From the NCBI RefSeq assembly GCF_025336545.1, contig NZ_JAODBU010000002.1, positions 372,001 through 436,000 of the forward strand: a DNA stretch of 64,000 bases. The letters run 5' to 3'. Below the pieces are notes generated by a model. It ran no database searches, was not told the DNA's origin, and saw only the letters and a program-made list of their open reading frames with translations. Made by a program: the position numbers and the translations under genes. The stretch's first letter is position 1. Each line of letters begins with the position of its first letter. Below are positions 8,842 through 17,797 of this stretch, piece by piece. Source of the DNA: Eubacterium_U album (lineage in GTDB: Bacteria > Bacillota > Clostridia > Lachnospirales > Lachnospiraceae).

Positions 8842-9540
8842 TTACCATTCAATTTTTTCTACCGGAAGTGGATTTTCATTTATTGTCATATCACTGACTT
8901 TACCGTTTTTGATTTTAATTATTCTGTTTGCCATTGGTGCAATTGCCTGATTGTGCGTAATTACAACAACTGTCATACCTTTTTTACATGTATCCTGCAA
9001 TAATTTTAATATAGCTTTTCCTGTCTGATAATCTAATGCTCCTGTCGGTTCATCTGCCAATAATAATTTAGGATTTTTTGCAATTGCCCTTGCAATAGAT
9101 ACCCTTTGCTGCTCTCCTCCTGAAAGCTGTGCCGGGAAGTTTTTCATTCTTTCCTTAAGTCCAACGCTTTCAAGAACTTTTTTTGCATCTAACGGATTTT
9201 TGCAAATCTGACCTGCCAGTTCTACATTTTCCAATGCTGTAAGATTTTGCACCAGATTATAAAACTGAAAAACAAAACCAATATCATGTCTTCTATATGT
9301 AGTTAACTCCCTATTGCTGTATCTGCTTATATCTTTTCCATCAACAATAACGTTACCGGAAGTCAATTTATCCATTCCACCTAAAATATTAAGTACGGTA
9401 GTTTTTCCTGCTCCTGAAGGTCCGACAATAACAACAAATTCTCCTTTTTCAAATGAAAAATTCATTCCATCTGCCGCCTTTATTGTTATTTCTCCTGTTT
9501 TATATTCTTTTACAACATCTTTTATTTCAACGTAACTCAT
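8842..9540 (-). CDS. ABC transporter ATP-binding protein (MacB/LolD type)
   Basis: The 232-residue ATPase drives the FtsX permease encoded immediately downstream. Walker A is GPSGAGKTT, the Q-loop region is FVFQFYNL, the signature is LSGGEQQR, and Walker B reads LLLADEPTGALD followed by the H-loop in VVITHN. I chose the ATG at 9540 (MSYVEIK): AGGAGG ends 8 bases upstream, whereas a GTG at 9549 would overlap that site. A promoter with near-consensus elements precedes it. The TGALD form of Walker B and the lack of extra domains place it with the LolD/MacB/BceA group. Confidence 0.92.
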   Translation of the reverse strand: MSYVEIKDVVKEYKTGEITIKAADGMNFSFEKGEFVVIVGPSGAGKTTVLNILGGMDKLTSGNVIVDGKDISRYSNRELTTYRRHDIGFVFQFYNLVQNLTALENVELAGQICKNPLDAKKVLESVGLKERMKNFPAQLSGGEQQRVSIARAIAKNPKLLLADEPTGALDYQTGKAILKLLQDTCKKGMTVVVITHNQAIAPMANRIIKIKNGKVSDMTINENPLPVEKIEW

Positions 9541-9609
9541 AAATCGCACCTCCTAAAAGCATGTTTCATACTACCATCTACCATCTAAAATCTAATTTCT
9601 CTTATATAT

Positions 9610-9638
9610 ATATTAACTGACATTTTTTTTTCATTCAA
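9610..9638 (-). promoter_or_regulatory. Predicted sigma-A promoter of the ABC/FtsX operon
   Basis: On the minus strand TTGAAT (9633-9638) and TAATAT (9610-9615) are separated by exactly 17 bases, about 70 bases upstream of the ATPase start. Both hexamers match consensus at four of six positions. Confidence 0.5.
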
Positions 9639-9641
9639 GGG

Positions 9642-9654
9642 CAAAGTAACTTTG
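9642..9654. promoter_or_regulatory. Palindromic candidate operator
   Basis: CAAAGTAACTTTG is a perfect 13-base palindrome with a single central base. It sits 3 bases upstream of the predicted -35 element of the ABC/FtsX operon, a place where an activator or repressor could act. No regulator gene is adjacent. Confidence 0.35.
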
Positions 9655-9671
9655 TTATCTTTAATAAAATT

Positions 9672-9704
9672 AAAGGTCTTCATGTTTAATCCATGAAGAC
9701 CTTT
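9672..9704 (-). terminator. Intrinsic terminator after the sulfhydrylase gene
   Basis: A 13-base-pair stem AAAGGTCTTCATG/CATGAAGACCTTT with a 7-base loop lies 17 bases past the stop codon. T-rich sequence follows on both strands, so it may work in both directions. Confidence 0.8.
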
Positions 9705-9720
9705 GTTTTGTTTAATACAT

Positions 9721-11001
9721 TTAAATTCTATTTAAAGCCTGTTCTAAATCGTTAATAATATCATCAGCATTTTCTATACCGATTGAAAATCTAATTAAAT
9801 CCGGTTGAACTCCTGCTTCAATTAACTGTTCATCTGTCATCTGTCTGTGTGTATGGCTTGCAGGATGAAGTACACATGAACGTGCGTCTGCAACATGAGT
9901 AACAATTGTAATAAATTCAAGGCTGTCCATAAATTTAATTGCCGTTTCTCTTCCACCCTTTAATCCAAATGTAATTACACCACATGTACCATTTGGCATA
10001 TATTTCTTAGCCAAATCATAATATTTGTTTCCTTTTAGCATCGGACAGTTAACCCACGCTACTTTATCACTGCTCTGAAGGTATGTTGCCACCTTTATAG
10101 CATTTTCACAATGACGTGGCATTCTTAAATGAAGTGTCTCAAGTCCTACATTTAACAAAAATGAATTCATAGGTGCCGGAATCGAGCCTAAATCTCTCAT
10201 AAGCTGAGCTGTTGCCTTTGTAATATAAGCTCCCTTTCCAAATCTTTCAGTATATACAATTCCATGATATGAATCATCAGGAGTTGTAAGTCCCGGGAAT
10301 TTATCTGCATGGGCATTCCAATCAAATTTTCCACTATCAACAATCGCTCCACCTACTGCCATTGCATGACCATCCATATATTTTGTTGTTGAATGTGTAA
10401 CAATATCCGCTCCCCACTCAAATGGTCTGCAGTTAATTGGTGTTGCAAATGTATTGTCTACTATAAGTGGCACTCCGTGTCTGTGGGCTGCCTTTGCAAA
10501 CTTTTCAATATCTAATACAACTAAAGATGGATTTGATATTGTTTCGCCAAATACCATTTTTGTATTTGGTTTAAATGCAGCTTCTAATTCTTCTTCTGTA
10601 CAATCAGGATTAATAAAAGTTACATCTATTCCCTGTTTCTTCATTGTAACTCCAAAAAGATTAAATGTTCCTCCATAAACATGTGCTGAACATATAATAT
10701 GGTCACCTGCTTCGCAAATGTTAAATGCTGCATAATAATTTGCTGCCTGTCCTGAAGATGTAAGCATACCTGCCACACCACCCTCTAAATCGCAAATTTT
10801 CTGTGCCACAACATCATTCGTAGGATTCTGAAGTCTTGTGTAAAAATATCCTTCTTCCTCTAAGTCAAATAATCTGCCCATCTGTTCCGAATTGTCATAC
10901 TTATATGTAGTACTTTGATAAATAGGAAGTACTCTTGGCTCTCCATTTTTAGGCTGCCATCCTCCCTGTACGCATATAGTGTCTAAGTTTCTCTTTTCCA
11001 T
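9721..11001 (-). CDS. metY: O-acetylhomoserine sulfhydrylase (PLP-dependent)
   Basis: A 426-residue cytoplasmic member of the Cys/Met metabolism PLP-enzyme family. It forms homocysteine from O-acetylhomoserine and sulfide, bypassing the cystathionine route, and often also makes cysteine from O-acetylserine. The PLP lysine is in THSTTKYMDGH; other family marks are SSGQAANYYA near residue 80 and RFSIGIENADDI at the C-terminus. Length and these motifs fit the MetY/Cys3 sulfhydrylase group rather than cystathionine lyases, which are shorter. A GAGG site precedes the ATG. The gene follows murD by 63 bases with no visible terminator, so it may be co-transcribed with the MurL/MurD pair. No S-box or T-box leader was seen in the short gap. 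Confidence 0.87.
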   Translation of the reverse strand: MEKRNLDTICVQGGWQPKNGEPRVLPIYQSTTYKYDNSEQMGRLFDLEEEGYFYTRLQNPTNDVVAQKICDLEGGVAGMLTSSGQAANYYAAFNICEAGDHIICSAHVYGGTFNLFGVTMKKQGIDVTFINPDCTEEELEAAFKPNTKMVFGETISNPSLVVLDIEKFAKAAHRHGVPLIVDNTFATPINCRPFEWGADIVTHSTTKYMDGHAMAVGGAIVDSGKFDWNAHADKFPGLTTPDDSYHGIVYTERFGKGAYITKATAQLMRDLGSIPAPMNSFLLNVGLETLHLRMPRHCENAIKVATYLQSSDKVAWVNCPMLKGNKYYDLAKKYMPNGTCGVITFGLKGGRETAIKFMDSLEFITIVTHVADARSCVLHPASHTHRQMTDEQLIEAGVQPDLIRFSIGIENADDIINDLEQALNRI

Positions 11002-11064
11002 TTTGTAACCTCACTAACTTTATTATTAGCACATACTTTGTGTTTACCATCCCCGTATAGTTTT

Positions 11065-12255
11065 TTATAAACCTAAAGTGTGTTTGTACAAATCACCACG
11101 CTCTTCAAAATTCTTAAAATGATCATATGAAGCTGCTGCCGGTGACAATACACACGCTTGTCCTGATTTTGTAATTTCTTTTGCCTTATTTGTTGCCTCT
11201 ACTAAGTTATTACACATATAAAGATTTTCTCTGCCTGATAACATGTCATAAATTTTTTCACCTGAAGCATACATGCAAATAACATTTACCTTCGTATTCT
11301 TTTCAAAATAATCACAAAGAATCTGATAATCAATTCCTCTATCCATTCCACCGATAATAATAGTTCCAATATTTTCAATACTTTCTACAGCCTGAATTGC
11401 TGACTGACATATTGTCGAAATTGAATCATCATAATAAGTAACTCCGTCTATTTCCCCTAAACGTTCCATTCTATGTGGAAGCCCTTCAAAAGATTCGATG
11501 TATTTTGTTACTTCTTTTTCATCTAATCCAAAGCACTTTGTAGCAATATAATATACTACATTTGCATTGTATTGGTTATGTATTCCTCTTAATTTAAGGA
11601 AGAAATCTTTTGCTAAATTTTTATCTGACATAACAACTTTTCTTGCATTTACCGGTATATCTAAATCGATTTCCTCATTTACAATAAAAGTATCTGTAAC
11701 TCTCTGATATCTGAAAATATTAAATTTAGCATTTTTATATCTTTCCATTGTATCGTAGTAATCCAAATGTTCTTCATATAAATTAAGAAGGACTGCTATT
11801 TTAGGTGATGCCTTTGCATGTGCCAACTGATGGCATGACATTTCATACACTATTGTAGTATCATCTTTTATTTCGTCATATCTCTCAAGACATGGTCTTC
11901 CTATATTACCAACTAATACACAATCTACTCCACAATTCCTTAAAGTTGTGTACAACATAGATGCTGTAGTACTCTTTCCCTTTGTGCCTGTAATACCAAT
12001 TATATTTTTTGCAAATTGTGCTAACATCAATTCCGTCTGTGAAGTAAATTTAATATTATCTTCATGGCATTTTATGCCCGGACTTTTAACAATTATATCA
12101 TATTTATCACAATCGATATCTTCATATTTACCTTCAAAAATATCATATTCACAATCAATATTATGGTCTAAAATGAAATGTTCTGTTGATTTACCTTCTC
12201 TTCCATATCCCCAAATTAAAATCTTTTTCCCTGTTAAAATATCTGCTATTTTCAT
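11065..12255 (-). CDS. murD: MurD-family ligase, probable L-Glu-adding MurD2 type
   Basis: A Mur ligase of 396 residues, shorter than the usual 440-460. The P-loop is GTKGKSTT (90-97), the YEMSCHQLAH stretch replaces the usual ELSSFQL, and the C-terminal domain has PAAASYDHFKNFEERGD. In ordinary MurD a DSKATN motif helps bind D-Glu; here the same place reads DSISTI (277-282), so the position equivalent to E. coli Lys319 is Ile. It begins 4 bases after the end of the MurL-like gene, which strongly suggests translational coupling. Together I read them as MurD2 plus MurL: MurD2 adds L-Glu to UDP-MurNAc-L-Ala and MurL inverts it. Normal D-Glu activity cannot be excluded from sequence. Whether the genome also has a canonical MurD or a glutamate racemase is unknown. 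Confidence 0.75.
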   Translation of the reverse strand: MKIADILTGKKILIWGYGREGKSTEHFILDHNIDCEYDIFEGKYEDIDCDKYDIIVKSPGIKCHEDNIKFTSQTELMLAQFAKNIIGITGTKGKSTTASMLYTTLRNCGVDCVLVGNIGRPCLERYDEIKDDTTIVYEMSCHQLAHAKASPKIAVLLNLYEEHLDYYDTMERYKNAKFNIFRYQRVTDTFIVNEEIDLDIPVNARKVVMSDKNLAKDFFLKLRGIHNQYNANVVYYIATKCFGLDEKEVTKYIESFEGLPHRMERLGEIDGVTYYDDSISTICQSAIQAVESIENIGTIIIGGMDRGIDYQILCDYFEKNTKVNVICMYASGEKIYDMLSGRENLYMCNNLVEATNKAKEITKSGQACVLSPAAASYDHFKNFEERGDLYKHTLGL

Positions 12256-12259
12256 ATAA

Positions 12260-13633
12260 CTACACCACTTTCCTTATTTCCTTTACAAAATTATCCGGCA
12301 CAAGATGCTCATCGCACCATTCACCTAGCAGTATCTTTAAATCTTCTCCATTATTCACAATATAGTCTTTATATTTTTCAGTAAGTTTTAGTTTTTCACC
12401 CTTTTCAATAATATATTTCAAGCTTGCCACAACTTCACTTCGTGTTCCCACACACTCAAATGGTTTGTTCTCATCTATTCCTACAAGTTCTCTGAAATAC
12501 TTTTCTAAGCTCTCTTTGTTTAATAAATTTTCACCAAATACTTCTGTCAATCTCTCCTGACTTAAGAATGGTGAAAGAATTATATATACAAATAAACATT
12601 TTGGACAATCGCAACACCAAATACCTTTTTTACTTCCTGCATTACAGCTTCTAAATATTTCAAGGTACTTGTCACTTGATGCAAATATTTTTGCAATCTG
12701 TATTTCTGTAAGTGGTCTTAATAAACTAAAGTATCTTATGTCTGACTCCACTATGGTTGCAATGTAATCATTAAAATCTAATTCAAATTCATAACTTTTT
12801 GAATATTGATGATTTACTTTTGAATCTTTAACCGTTGATTCGTTTGCGCTGTTTTCATTTGACAAAGTTATATATTTCTGTCCGTTTAATGCAGCTGTTA
12901 ATACTGAAGAAAATGCAACAATAGCAGAAAATGGTGTATGTCCATTAATATATCCCTCACTATTTAACTGTAACATTGTTTTATCTAATGTTCTCCTACA
13001 AAGAATATCTCCAATTTTATTATCAGTTACATCTATTACTTTCTTTACGGCTTCAATTCTGTTTACGCTGTAAGTTGTTATTTTCTCATCTTTAATTCTT
13101 TTAAGCACTTCTAATGAAACACATGAATCTTTTCCACCACCAATAGGCACTAAACACCCTTCATATATCCCATGCAATTTAACTGGCTTTGTACAATCTG
13201 TCTGTTCTTTACTATAATCACAAACTAAATGCATGAATTCTTTTTCATACGCTTCAATGCCATTAACATAAAAGCATTCGCCTAAGCCATTGTAATATAG
13301 TTTCTTCCACCATTGTAACTGTGTATCAGTCAATACTCCACACTTAATAATAACATTCTGTGGACATGCAATTTTCCAATAACTGACTAATTCTACCATT
13401 CCCAGATTAAAAATTAGTCTGTTTATTGCATCTTCATTTGTATCTTCAATATTCTTAAATGGTATCTTCCATGTTGGATGAAACTCTGCAAGTCCCGGCA
13501 CAACAAAATTATATTTAATATCTAGCTCATTGCTATTTTTTTCAACTTCATAGGAATCAAAAATAAAATCTTTATATTCACTTCTTAACAAATCATATTT
13601 TTGCTGTCCTGTCAGTTCTTTTAGATTCTGCAT
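12260..13633 (-). CDS. murL: MurL-like UDP-MurNAc-L-Ala-L-Glu epimerase
   Basis: A 457-residue cytoplasmic protein that I recognise by resemblance to MurL of Xanthomonas, which epimerises the terminal L-Glu of UDP-MurNAc-L-Ala-L-Glu in an ATP-dependent reaction. Visible features: a PP-loop-like VPIGGGKDSC (162-171), the block LSNENSANES (257-266), NHQYSKSYEFE (274-284), FSLLRPLTEI (302-311), and a cysteine cluster C330/C340/C341/C343/C346 (WCCDCPKC) that could bind metal. The N-terminal 150 residues are less distinctive. The GGAG site is 7 bases before the ATG. Coupling to a MurD with altered substrate residues is the best evidence for the role. Without a search, a different PP-loop ATPase function remains possible. 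Confidence 0.68.
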   Translation of the reverse strand: MQNLKELTGQQKYDLLRSEYKDFIFDSYEVEKNSNELDIKYNFVVPGLAEFHPTWKIPFKNIEDTNEDAINRLIFNLGMVELVSYWKIACPQNVIIKCGVLTDTQLQWWKKLYYNGLGECFYVNGIEAYEKEFMHLVCDYSKEQTDCTKPVKLHGIYEGCLVPIGGGKDSCVSLEVLKRIKDEKITTYSVNRIEAVKKVIDVTDNKIGDILCRRTLDKTMLQLNSEGYINGHTPFSAIVAFSSVLTAALNGQKYITLSNENSANESTVKDSKVNHQYSKSYEFELDFNDYIATIVESDIRYFSLLRPLTEIQIAKIFASSDKYLEIFRSCNAGSKKGIWCCDCPKCLFVYIILSPFLSQERLTEVFGENLLNKESLEKYFRELVGIDENKPFECVGTRSEVVASLKYIIEKGEKLKLTEKYKDYIVNNGEDLKILLGEWCDEHLVPDNFVKEIRKVV

Positions 13634-13756
13634 ATTTCTCTCCTACCTTACCGACAACTATTCATAATAATTAACATATGCTTATTTTTTGCTATTGAAT
13701 TTGATTATACCATTATCAATATAGTAATTGCAATTGTTTGTGAAAAAATTCACAAA

Positions 13757-13800
13757 AAAAATGCAACAGTCCAACCAAATAGCTAAACTATTACATTTTT
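13757..13800 (-). terminator. Intrinsic terminator after the small membrane protein gene
   Basis: On the minus strand AAAAATGTAATAGT pairs with ACTGTTGCATTTTT through 12 Watson-Crick pairs and two G-U wobbles, and is followed by TTT. It lies 36 bases past the stop at 13836 and is the only distinct signal in the gap 13634-13835. Confidence 0.6.
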
Positions 13801-13835
13801 ATATATTTTTATATATTTTTTTATATTTTTTTATA

Positions 13836-14039
13836 CTATTCCGGATTATAATCCTTCAGCATTATATGAGCAACAATTGTGCATATAGTAAATAATATAA
13901 AAAGTACTGCCATTAAAACTATAAACTGTGTTGTAGTCATTGGTATTCCTGCAAATACTACAACAATAAATACCACAAATATAATTGTAGCTATTATATT
14001 TGCTACTTTTCCTATTTTTATCTTTGTTTCCTGTGACAT
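13836..14039 (-). CDS. Small two-helix membrane protein, unknown function
   Basis: Sixty-seven residues: a polar start (MSQETKIKIGKVAN), then two hydrophobic helices (about 14-33 and 38-60) joined by a short GIPMTTTQ turn, and a short charged tail ending KDYNPE. I do not recognise the family. It begins 21 bases after the GT-C-like gene on the same strand and is followed by a terminator, so the two form a likely two-gene unit. The upstream purine run (GAAAGAAGAAAA) is a weak ribosome site. A subunit or regulator of the neighbouring membrane enzyme is possible, but this is inference from position only. Confidence 0.65.
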   Translation of the reverse strand: MSQETKIKIGKVANIIATIIFVVFIVVVFAGIPMTTTQFIVLMAVLFILFTICTIVAHIMLKDYNPE

Positions 14040-14060
14040 ATTATTTTCTTCTTTCGTATT

Positions 14061-15554
14061 CTATTTTCTTTTCATCAATACAAAGCTGTCATTTCTTCCT
14101 ATTTCTTCATATTTCTCGTCTATTATGTAATCTAAATCATTATCTGTTCCATCATTTTCATTATAAATATTATTTTCTCCATTTTCGACTATGTATTTTG
14201 CCTGCCCTGATTCAATATATTCCTTGAATTCTTCCTGCATTTCGTCATTTACACTGCACATCCAATCCTGTAGCATAAAATATTTATAGCATGGGACTAT
14301 ATCCGTCACAATATAATACTCTGATTTGACGTTATATGCCAACACGCTGTTTCTTGATTTTTCAGGAATTAATTTCGTTATTTCTTTTGCATCTTTTTCT
14401 ATACCTGTTAACTTATTTACGTCATAACTAATCATGGATTTTGTAGAAATAAAAGCACATGATAAATTTAAACTGATTAAAATCAATGTAAATATTCCAA
14501 ACACTTTATTAATAATCTTATTATTCTGCACCAAATCTGCTGTCATACCACAAGCTACTATATAAACAGGAAACCATATATACATATAATTTAAATTTGG
14601 CCTCATTCCTAATTGAACTACAATACCAACAATTGCAGATATCATAAGAGAAAGAGAAACAATTCTCTCTTTCTTATTTGTCACAAAATTTGAAATTGCT
14701 ATCAACAATGACATTAGTAAATTTAAATTTACAATTAAAATTGTAAACACTCCTGCATTTAATAAAATTCCGTTTGTGTTTAGTGTATATTTTATATTAT
14801 GTATAATCGTTCCATAAAACATTTCATATATCGCATTCTTTTTTATGTAATAAATTACAAAAGGCACTAGTACCAAAACTGCACCTATTATAAAAGCCAC
14901 AATATTTTTCAGTATATTGCTCCACTTTTTATTAACAGCTAATAAAACCGTCCCCGTTATAATCATCACACTTATTGGTAAAAAATTAGTCATTCTTATC
15001 AATACACAAACCATAAATGTAATTCCATAAAAAAAAGCATATTTAACATTATGTTCTATATCATTATCTATGTCGCATTTAAAATATTTGACTACAAAAT
15101 ACATACTCCATACCAAAAATGGTATACAGTAATCCTCTGTCATATTTCCTGCAAAATATATTCGATTTAATAGTAATGCAATTATTGTAATTATTATTGA
15201 TTTTCTTTGGTCATTATAGAAAAGATCAATAATCTTATAACTACCATATAATGTTACTGTAAGAAAAGGTATTTCAATTAAAAGAAATCCTATTTTATTA
15301 CCGGTCAACATCGCTCCCATCCATTGTATTACAAACATCAATGGTCCCTTATGTTCAAAAAAGTCAATATATGGAACTAATCCCTTTTCAACTAATATTC
15401 CCTCTAGCATATAATTAGCTGTATCACTATGACACCATTTATATAAAGGTGATGTATCATATGAAAACAATAGTAAAAAAACAAATGCTACAAAACTAAA
15501 AACAATTATTCTATTTACTATATGCATAGTTATATCTTTTTTTTGCTCTCTCAT
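14061..15554 (-). CDS. Polytopic membrane protein, probable GT-C glycosyltransferase (ArnT/PMT-like fold)
   Basis: A 497-residue protein with around ten to twelve membrane segments. The first extracytoplasmic loop reads SDTANYMLEG and is followed by GLVPYIDFFEHKGPLMF, the Asp-containing loop and second-helix pattern seen in GT-C enzymes that use polyprenyl-phosphate sugars. A soluble C-terminal part (about 400-497) follows. Such proteins glycosylate lipids, wall polymers or surface proteins outside the membrane. No other polysaccharide genes are near; a small membrane protein gene follows it. It sits just downstream of the pnp terminator. The GT-C call rests on topology and one motif; the sugar and acceptor are unknown. 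Confidence 0.65.
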   Translation of the reverse strand: MREQKKDITMHIVNRIIVFSFVAFVFLLLFSYDTSPLYKWCHSDTANYMLEGILVEKGLVPYIDFFEHKGPLMFVIQWMGAMLTGNKIGFLLIEIPFLTVTLYGSYKIIDLFYNDQRKSIIITIIALLLNRIYFAGNMTEDYCIPFLVWSMYFVVKYFKCDIDNDIEHNVKYAFFYGITFMVCVLIRMTNFLPISVMIITGTVLLAVNKKWSNILKNIVAFIIGAVLVLVPFVIYYIKKNAIYEMFYGTIIHNIKYTLNTNGILLNAGVFTILIVNLNLLMSLLIAISNFVTNKKERIVSLSLMISAIVGIVVQLGMRPNLNYMYIWFPVYIVACGMTADLVQNNKIINKVFGIFTLILISLNLSCAFISTKSMISYDVNKLTGIEKDAKEITKLIPEKSRNSVLAYNVKSEYYIVTDIVPCYKYFMLQDWMCSVNDEMQEEFKEYIESGQAKYIVENGENNIYNENDGTDNDLDYIIDEKYEEIGRNDSFVLMKRK

Positions 15555-15596
15555 CCCTTCTCACTTTCCCTTTTACATTTATATTCATTAATACAA

Positions 15597-15649
15597 AATC
15601 TCCCGACTCATATCTATATCCGCAATAGAAAAATATTTGTCGGGAGATT
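15597..15649 (-). terminator. Intrinsic terminator after pnp
   Basis: The arms AATCTCCCGAC and GTCGGGAGATT form an 11-base-pair GC-rich stem; TTTTGT follows on the minus strand and a longer T-run on the plus strand. It starts 14 bases past the pnp stop codon. Confidence 0.85.
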
Positions 15650-15662
15650 ATTATTTTTTTAT

Positions 15663-17747
15663 TTACTGAGCATCTTTAATTGAGAAGCTTATTCTTCCCA
15701 TCTTATCCTTGCCCAAGCATTTACATTTTACATGATCTCCAAGTGTAAGATAATCTTCAACATGTTCAACTCTTTCTTTTGAAATCTTTGAAATGTGAAC
15801 CATTCCTTCTTTTCCCGGAGCGAACTCGATAAACGCACCAAATTCCTTAATGCTTACAACTGTTCCTTCAAGAATCATTCCTTCTTCGAAATCTGTTGTA
15901 ATGATCTGGATATATTCAATTGCCTTATCAATCTGTTCTTTGTCAACTCCACATACAGATACAGCTCCATCATCTGTTATATCAATCTTAACGCCTGTTT
16001 CTTCAATTATAGCATTAATTGTTTTACCCTTCTGTCCTACAACATCACCAATCTTAGCCGGATCAATATGAATCTGAACAATCTTAGGAGCATATGCACC
16101 TACTTCTTTTCTAGGTTCTGCAATTGCAGGTTTCATACAATTATCCATAATGAAAAGTCTTGCTTCTCTTGTTCTCTGGATTGCACCTTCTACGATTTCT
16201 CTTGTAAGTCCATGAATCTTAATATCCATCTGAATAGCTGTAATACCTTCTGTTGTTCCTGTTACCTTAAAGTCCATATCGCCAAAGAAATCTTCGAGTC
16301 CCTGAATATCTGTTAATAATACATAATCATCATCTGTATCTCCAGTAACAAGACCACATGAAATACCAGCTACCATAGCCTTAATTGGAACACCTGCTGC
16401 CATAAGCGACATACATGATGAACATGTACTAGCCATTGATGTTGAACCATTTGATTCAAATGTTTCTGAAACTGTTCTGATTGCATATGGGAATTCTTCT
16501 TCTGAAGGAAGAACAGGTACTAATGCTTTTTCTGCTAATGCACCATGTCCGATTTCTCTACGTCCCGGTCCTCTTGATGGTTTTGTTTCCCCAACTGAGT
16601 ATGATGGGAAGTTATAGTGATGCATATATCTCTTTACTGTTTCATTTTCATCTAATCCATCAATTTTCTGTGATTCAGATAATGGTGCTAAAGTACAAAT
16701 GTTACAAATCTGTGTTTGTCCTCTAGTAAACATAGCTGAACCATGAACTCTAGGAATAATATCAACTTCTGCTGCAAGTGGTCTTATCTGATCTAAAGCT
16801 CTGCCATCCGGTCTCTTATGATCTTTCAAAATCATTTTACGTACTGTTTTCTTCTGATACTGGTAAAGAGCTTCTCCAAGTACTGCAAGCCATTCTTCAT
16901 TTTCTGCAAATGCTTCTTCAAGTCTTTCTCTAATCTTGCTTATATTTTCTTCTCTTACCTGTTTAACATCTGTAAATACAGCTTCTTCCATCTCTGCAGG
17001 TGGAACAATCTCTTTTATTGCTGCAAATAATTCTTCAGGTATTGTAAAACTTTCATATTCATGTTTTGGCTTACCAACTTCGGCAACAATCTTATTTATA
17101 AATTCGATAATCTTCTGGTTAACATCATGAGCCATATAAATAGCTTCAATCATTTTAGCTTCAGGAATAATGTTGGCACCTGCTTCAATCATTATAACTT
17201 TTTTGCTTGTTGAAGCAACTGTTAACTGTAAATCTCCTTCTTTCCACTGTGACTGTGATGGATTAATGATAAATTCTCCATCAACTAAACCAACCTGTGT
17301 CATTGCACATGGGCCATCAAATGGAATATCTGAAATACATGTTGCGATAGCTGAACCTAACATAGCAACAATTTCAGGTCTGCACTGAGGATCAACTGAT
17401 AATACTAAGTTATTTAATGTAACATCATTTCTATAATCCTTAGGGAATAAAGGTCTCATAGGTCTGTCAATAACTCTTGAAGTTAAAACTGAGTTTTCAC
17501 TTGCCTTGCCTTCTCTCTTATTAAATCCACCCGGAATTTTACCTACTGCATACATTTTTTCTTCAAATTCAACTGAAAGTGGGAAGAAATCAATTCCCTC
17601 TCTTGGTTTTTCTGATGCTGTTGCTGTAGATAATACTGTTGTATCTCCATAATGCATTAATGCTGCACCATTAGCCTGAGCAGCAACACGTCCAACATCT
17701 ACTGTAAGTGTTTTACCACCAATTTCAATACTAAAACTCTTGTACAT
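15663..17747 (-). CDS. pnp: Polyribonucleotide nucleotidyltransferase (PNPase)
   Basis: A 694-residue 3'-to-5' phosphorolytic exoribonuclease, active as a trimer in the cytoplasm and the degradosome-like network. Domain order: first RNase PH domain (1-~140), all-helical linker (~240-310), second catalytic RNase PH domain (~315-540, with RGQTQ and the GDMDFKVTGT acidic motif), KH (~550-610, VGQKGKTINAI) and S1 (~620-690, EGTVVSIKEFGAFIEF). Length is normal for Clostridia. It follows rpsO, as in most Firmicutes, but a terminator and a long structured leader separate them. PNPase often regulates its own leader through RNase III-type cleavage, which makes the leader hairpin relevant. Confidence 0.97.
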   Translation of the reverse strand: MYKSFSIEIGGKTLTVDVGRVAAQANGAALMHYGDTTVLSTATASEKPREGIDFFPLSVEFEEKMYAVGKIPGGFNKREGKASENSVLTSRVIDRPMRPLFPKDYRNDVTLNNLVLSVDPQCRPEIVAMLGSAIATCISDIPFDGPCAMTQVGLVDGEFIINPSQSQWKEGDLQLTVASTSKKVIMIEAGANIIPEAKMIEAIYMAHDVNQKIIEFINKIVAEVGKPKHEYESFTIPEELFAAIKEIVPPAEMEEAVFTDVKQVREENISKIRERLEEAFAENEEWLAVLGEALYQYQKKTVRKMILKDHKRPDGRALDQIRPLAAEVDIIPRVHGSAMFTRGQTQICNICTLAPLSESQKIDGLDENETVKRYMHHYNFPSYSVGETKPSRGPGRREIGHGALAEKALVPVLPSEEEFPYAIRTVSETFESNGSTSMASTCSSCMSLMAAGVPIKAMVAGISCGLVTGDTDDDYVLLTDIQGLEDFFGDMDFKVTGTTEGITAIQMDIKIHGLTREIVEGAIQRTREARLFIMDNCMKPAIAEPRKEVGAYAPKIVQIHIDPAKIGDVVGQKGKTINAIIEETGVKIDITDDGAVSVCGVDKEQIDKAIEYIQIITTDFEEGMILEGTVVSIKEFGAFIEFAPGKEGMVHISKISKERVEHVEDYLTLGDHVKCKCLGKDKMGRISFSIKDAQ

Positions 17748-17797
17748 TTTCGTCTCCTTTTCTCTATCTTAGTACCATCTCACTGATACATCTTTCC

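Noticed and set aside
9541..9610. A riboswitch or bacitracin-type leader before the ABC operon
   Set aside because: Only a short imperfect TAGATGG repeat is present; no conserved fold could be recognised.
11002..11064. An S-box or T-box leader before the sulfhydrylase gene
   Set aside because: The gap is only 63 bases, too short for these elements, and shows no matching motif.
15795..16316. A 173-codon plus-strand frame opposite pnp
   Set aside because: Cysteine- and asparagine-rich antisense frame with no ribosome site; pnp is clearly coding on the other strand.
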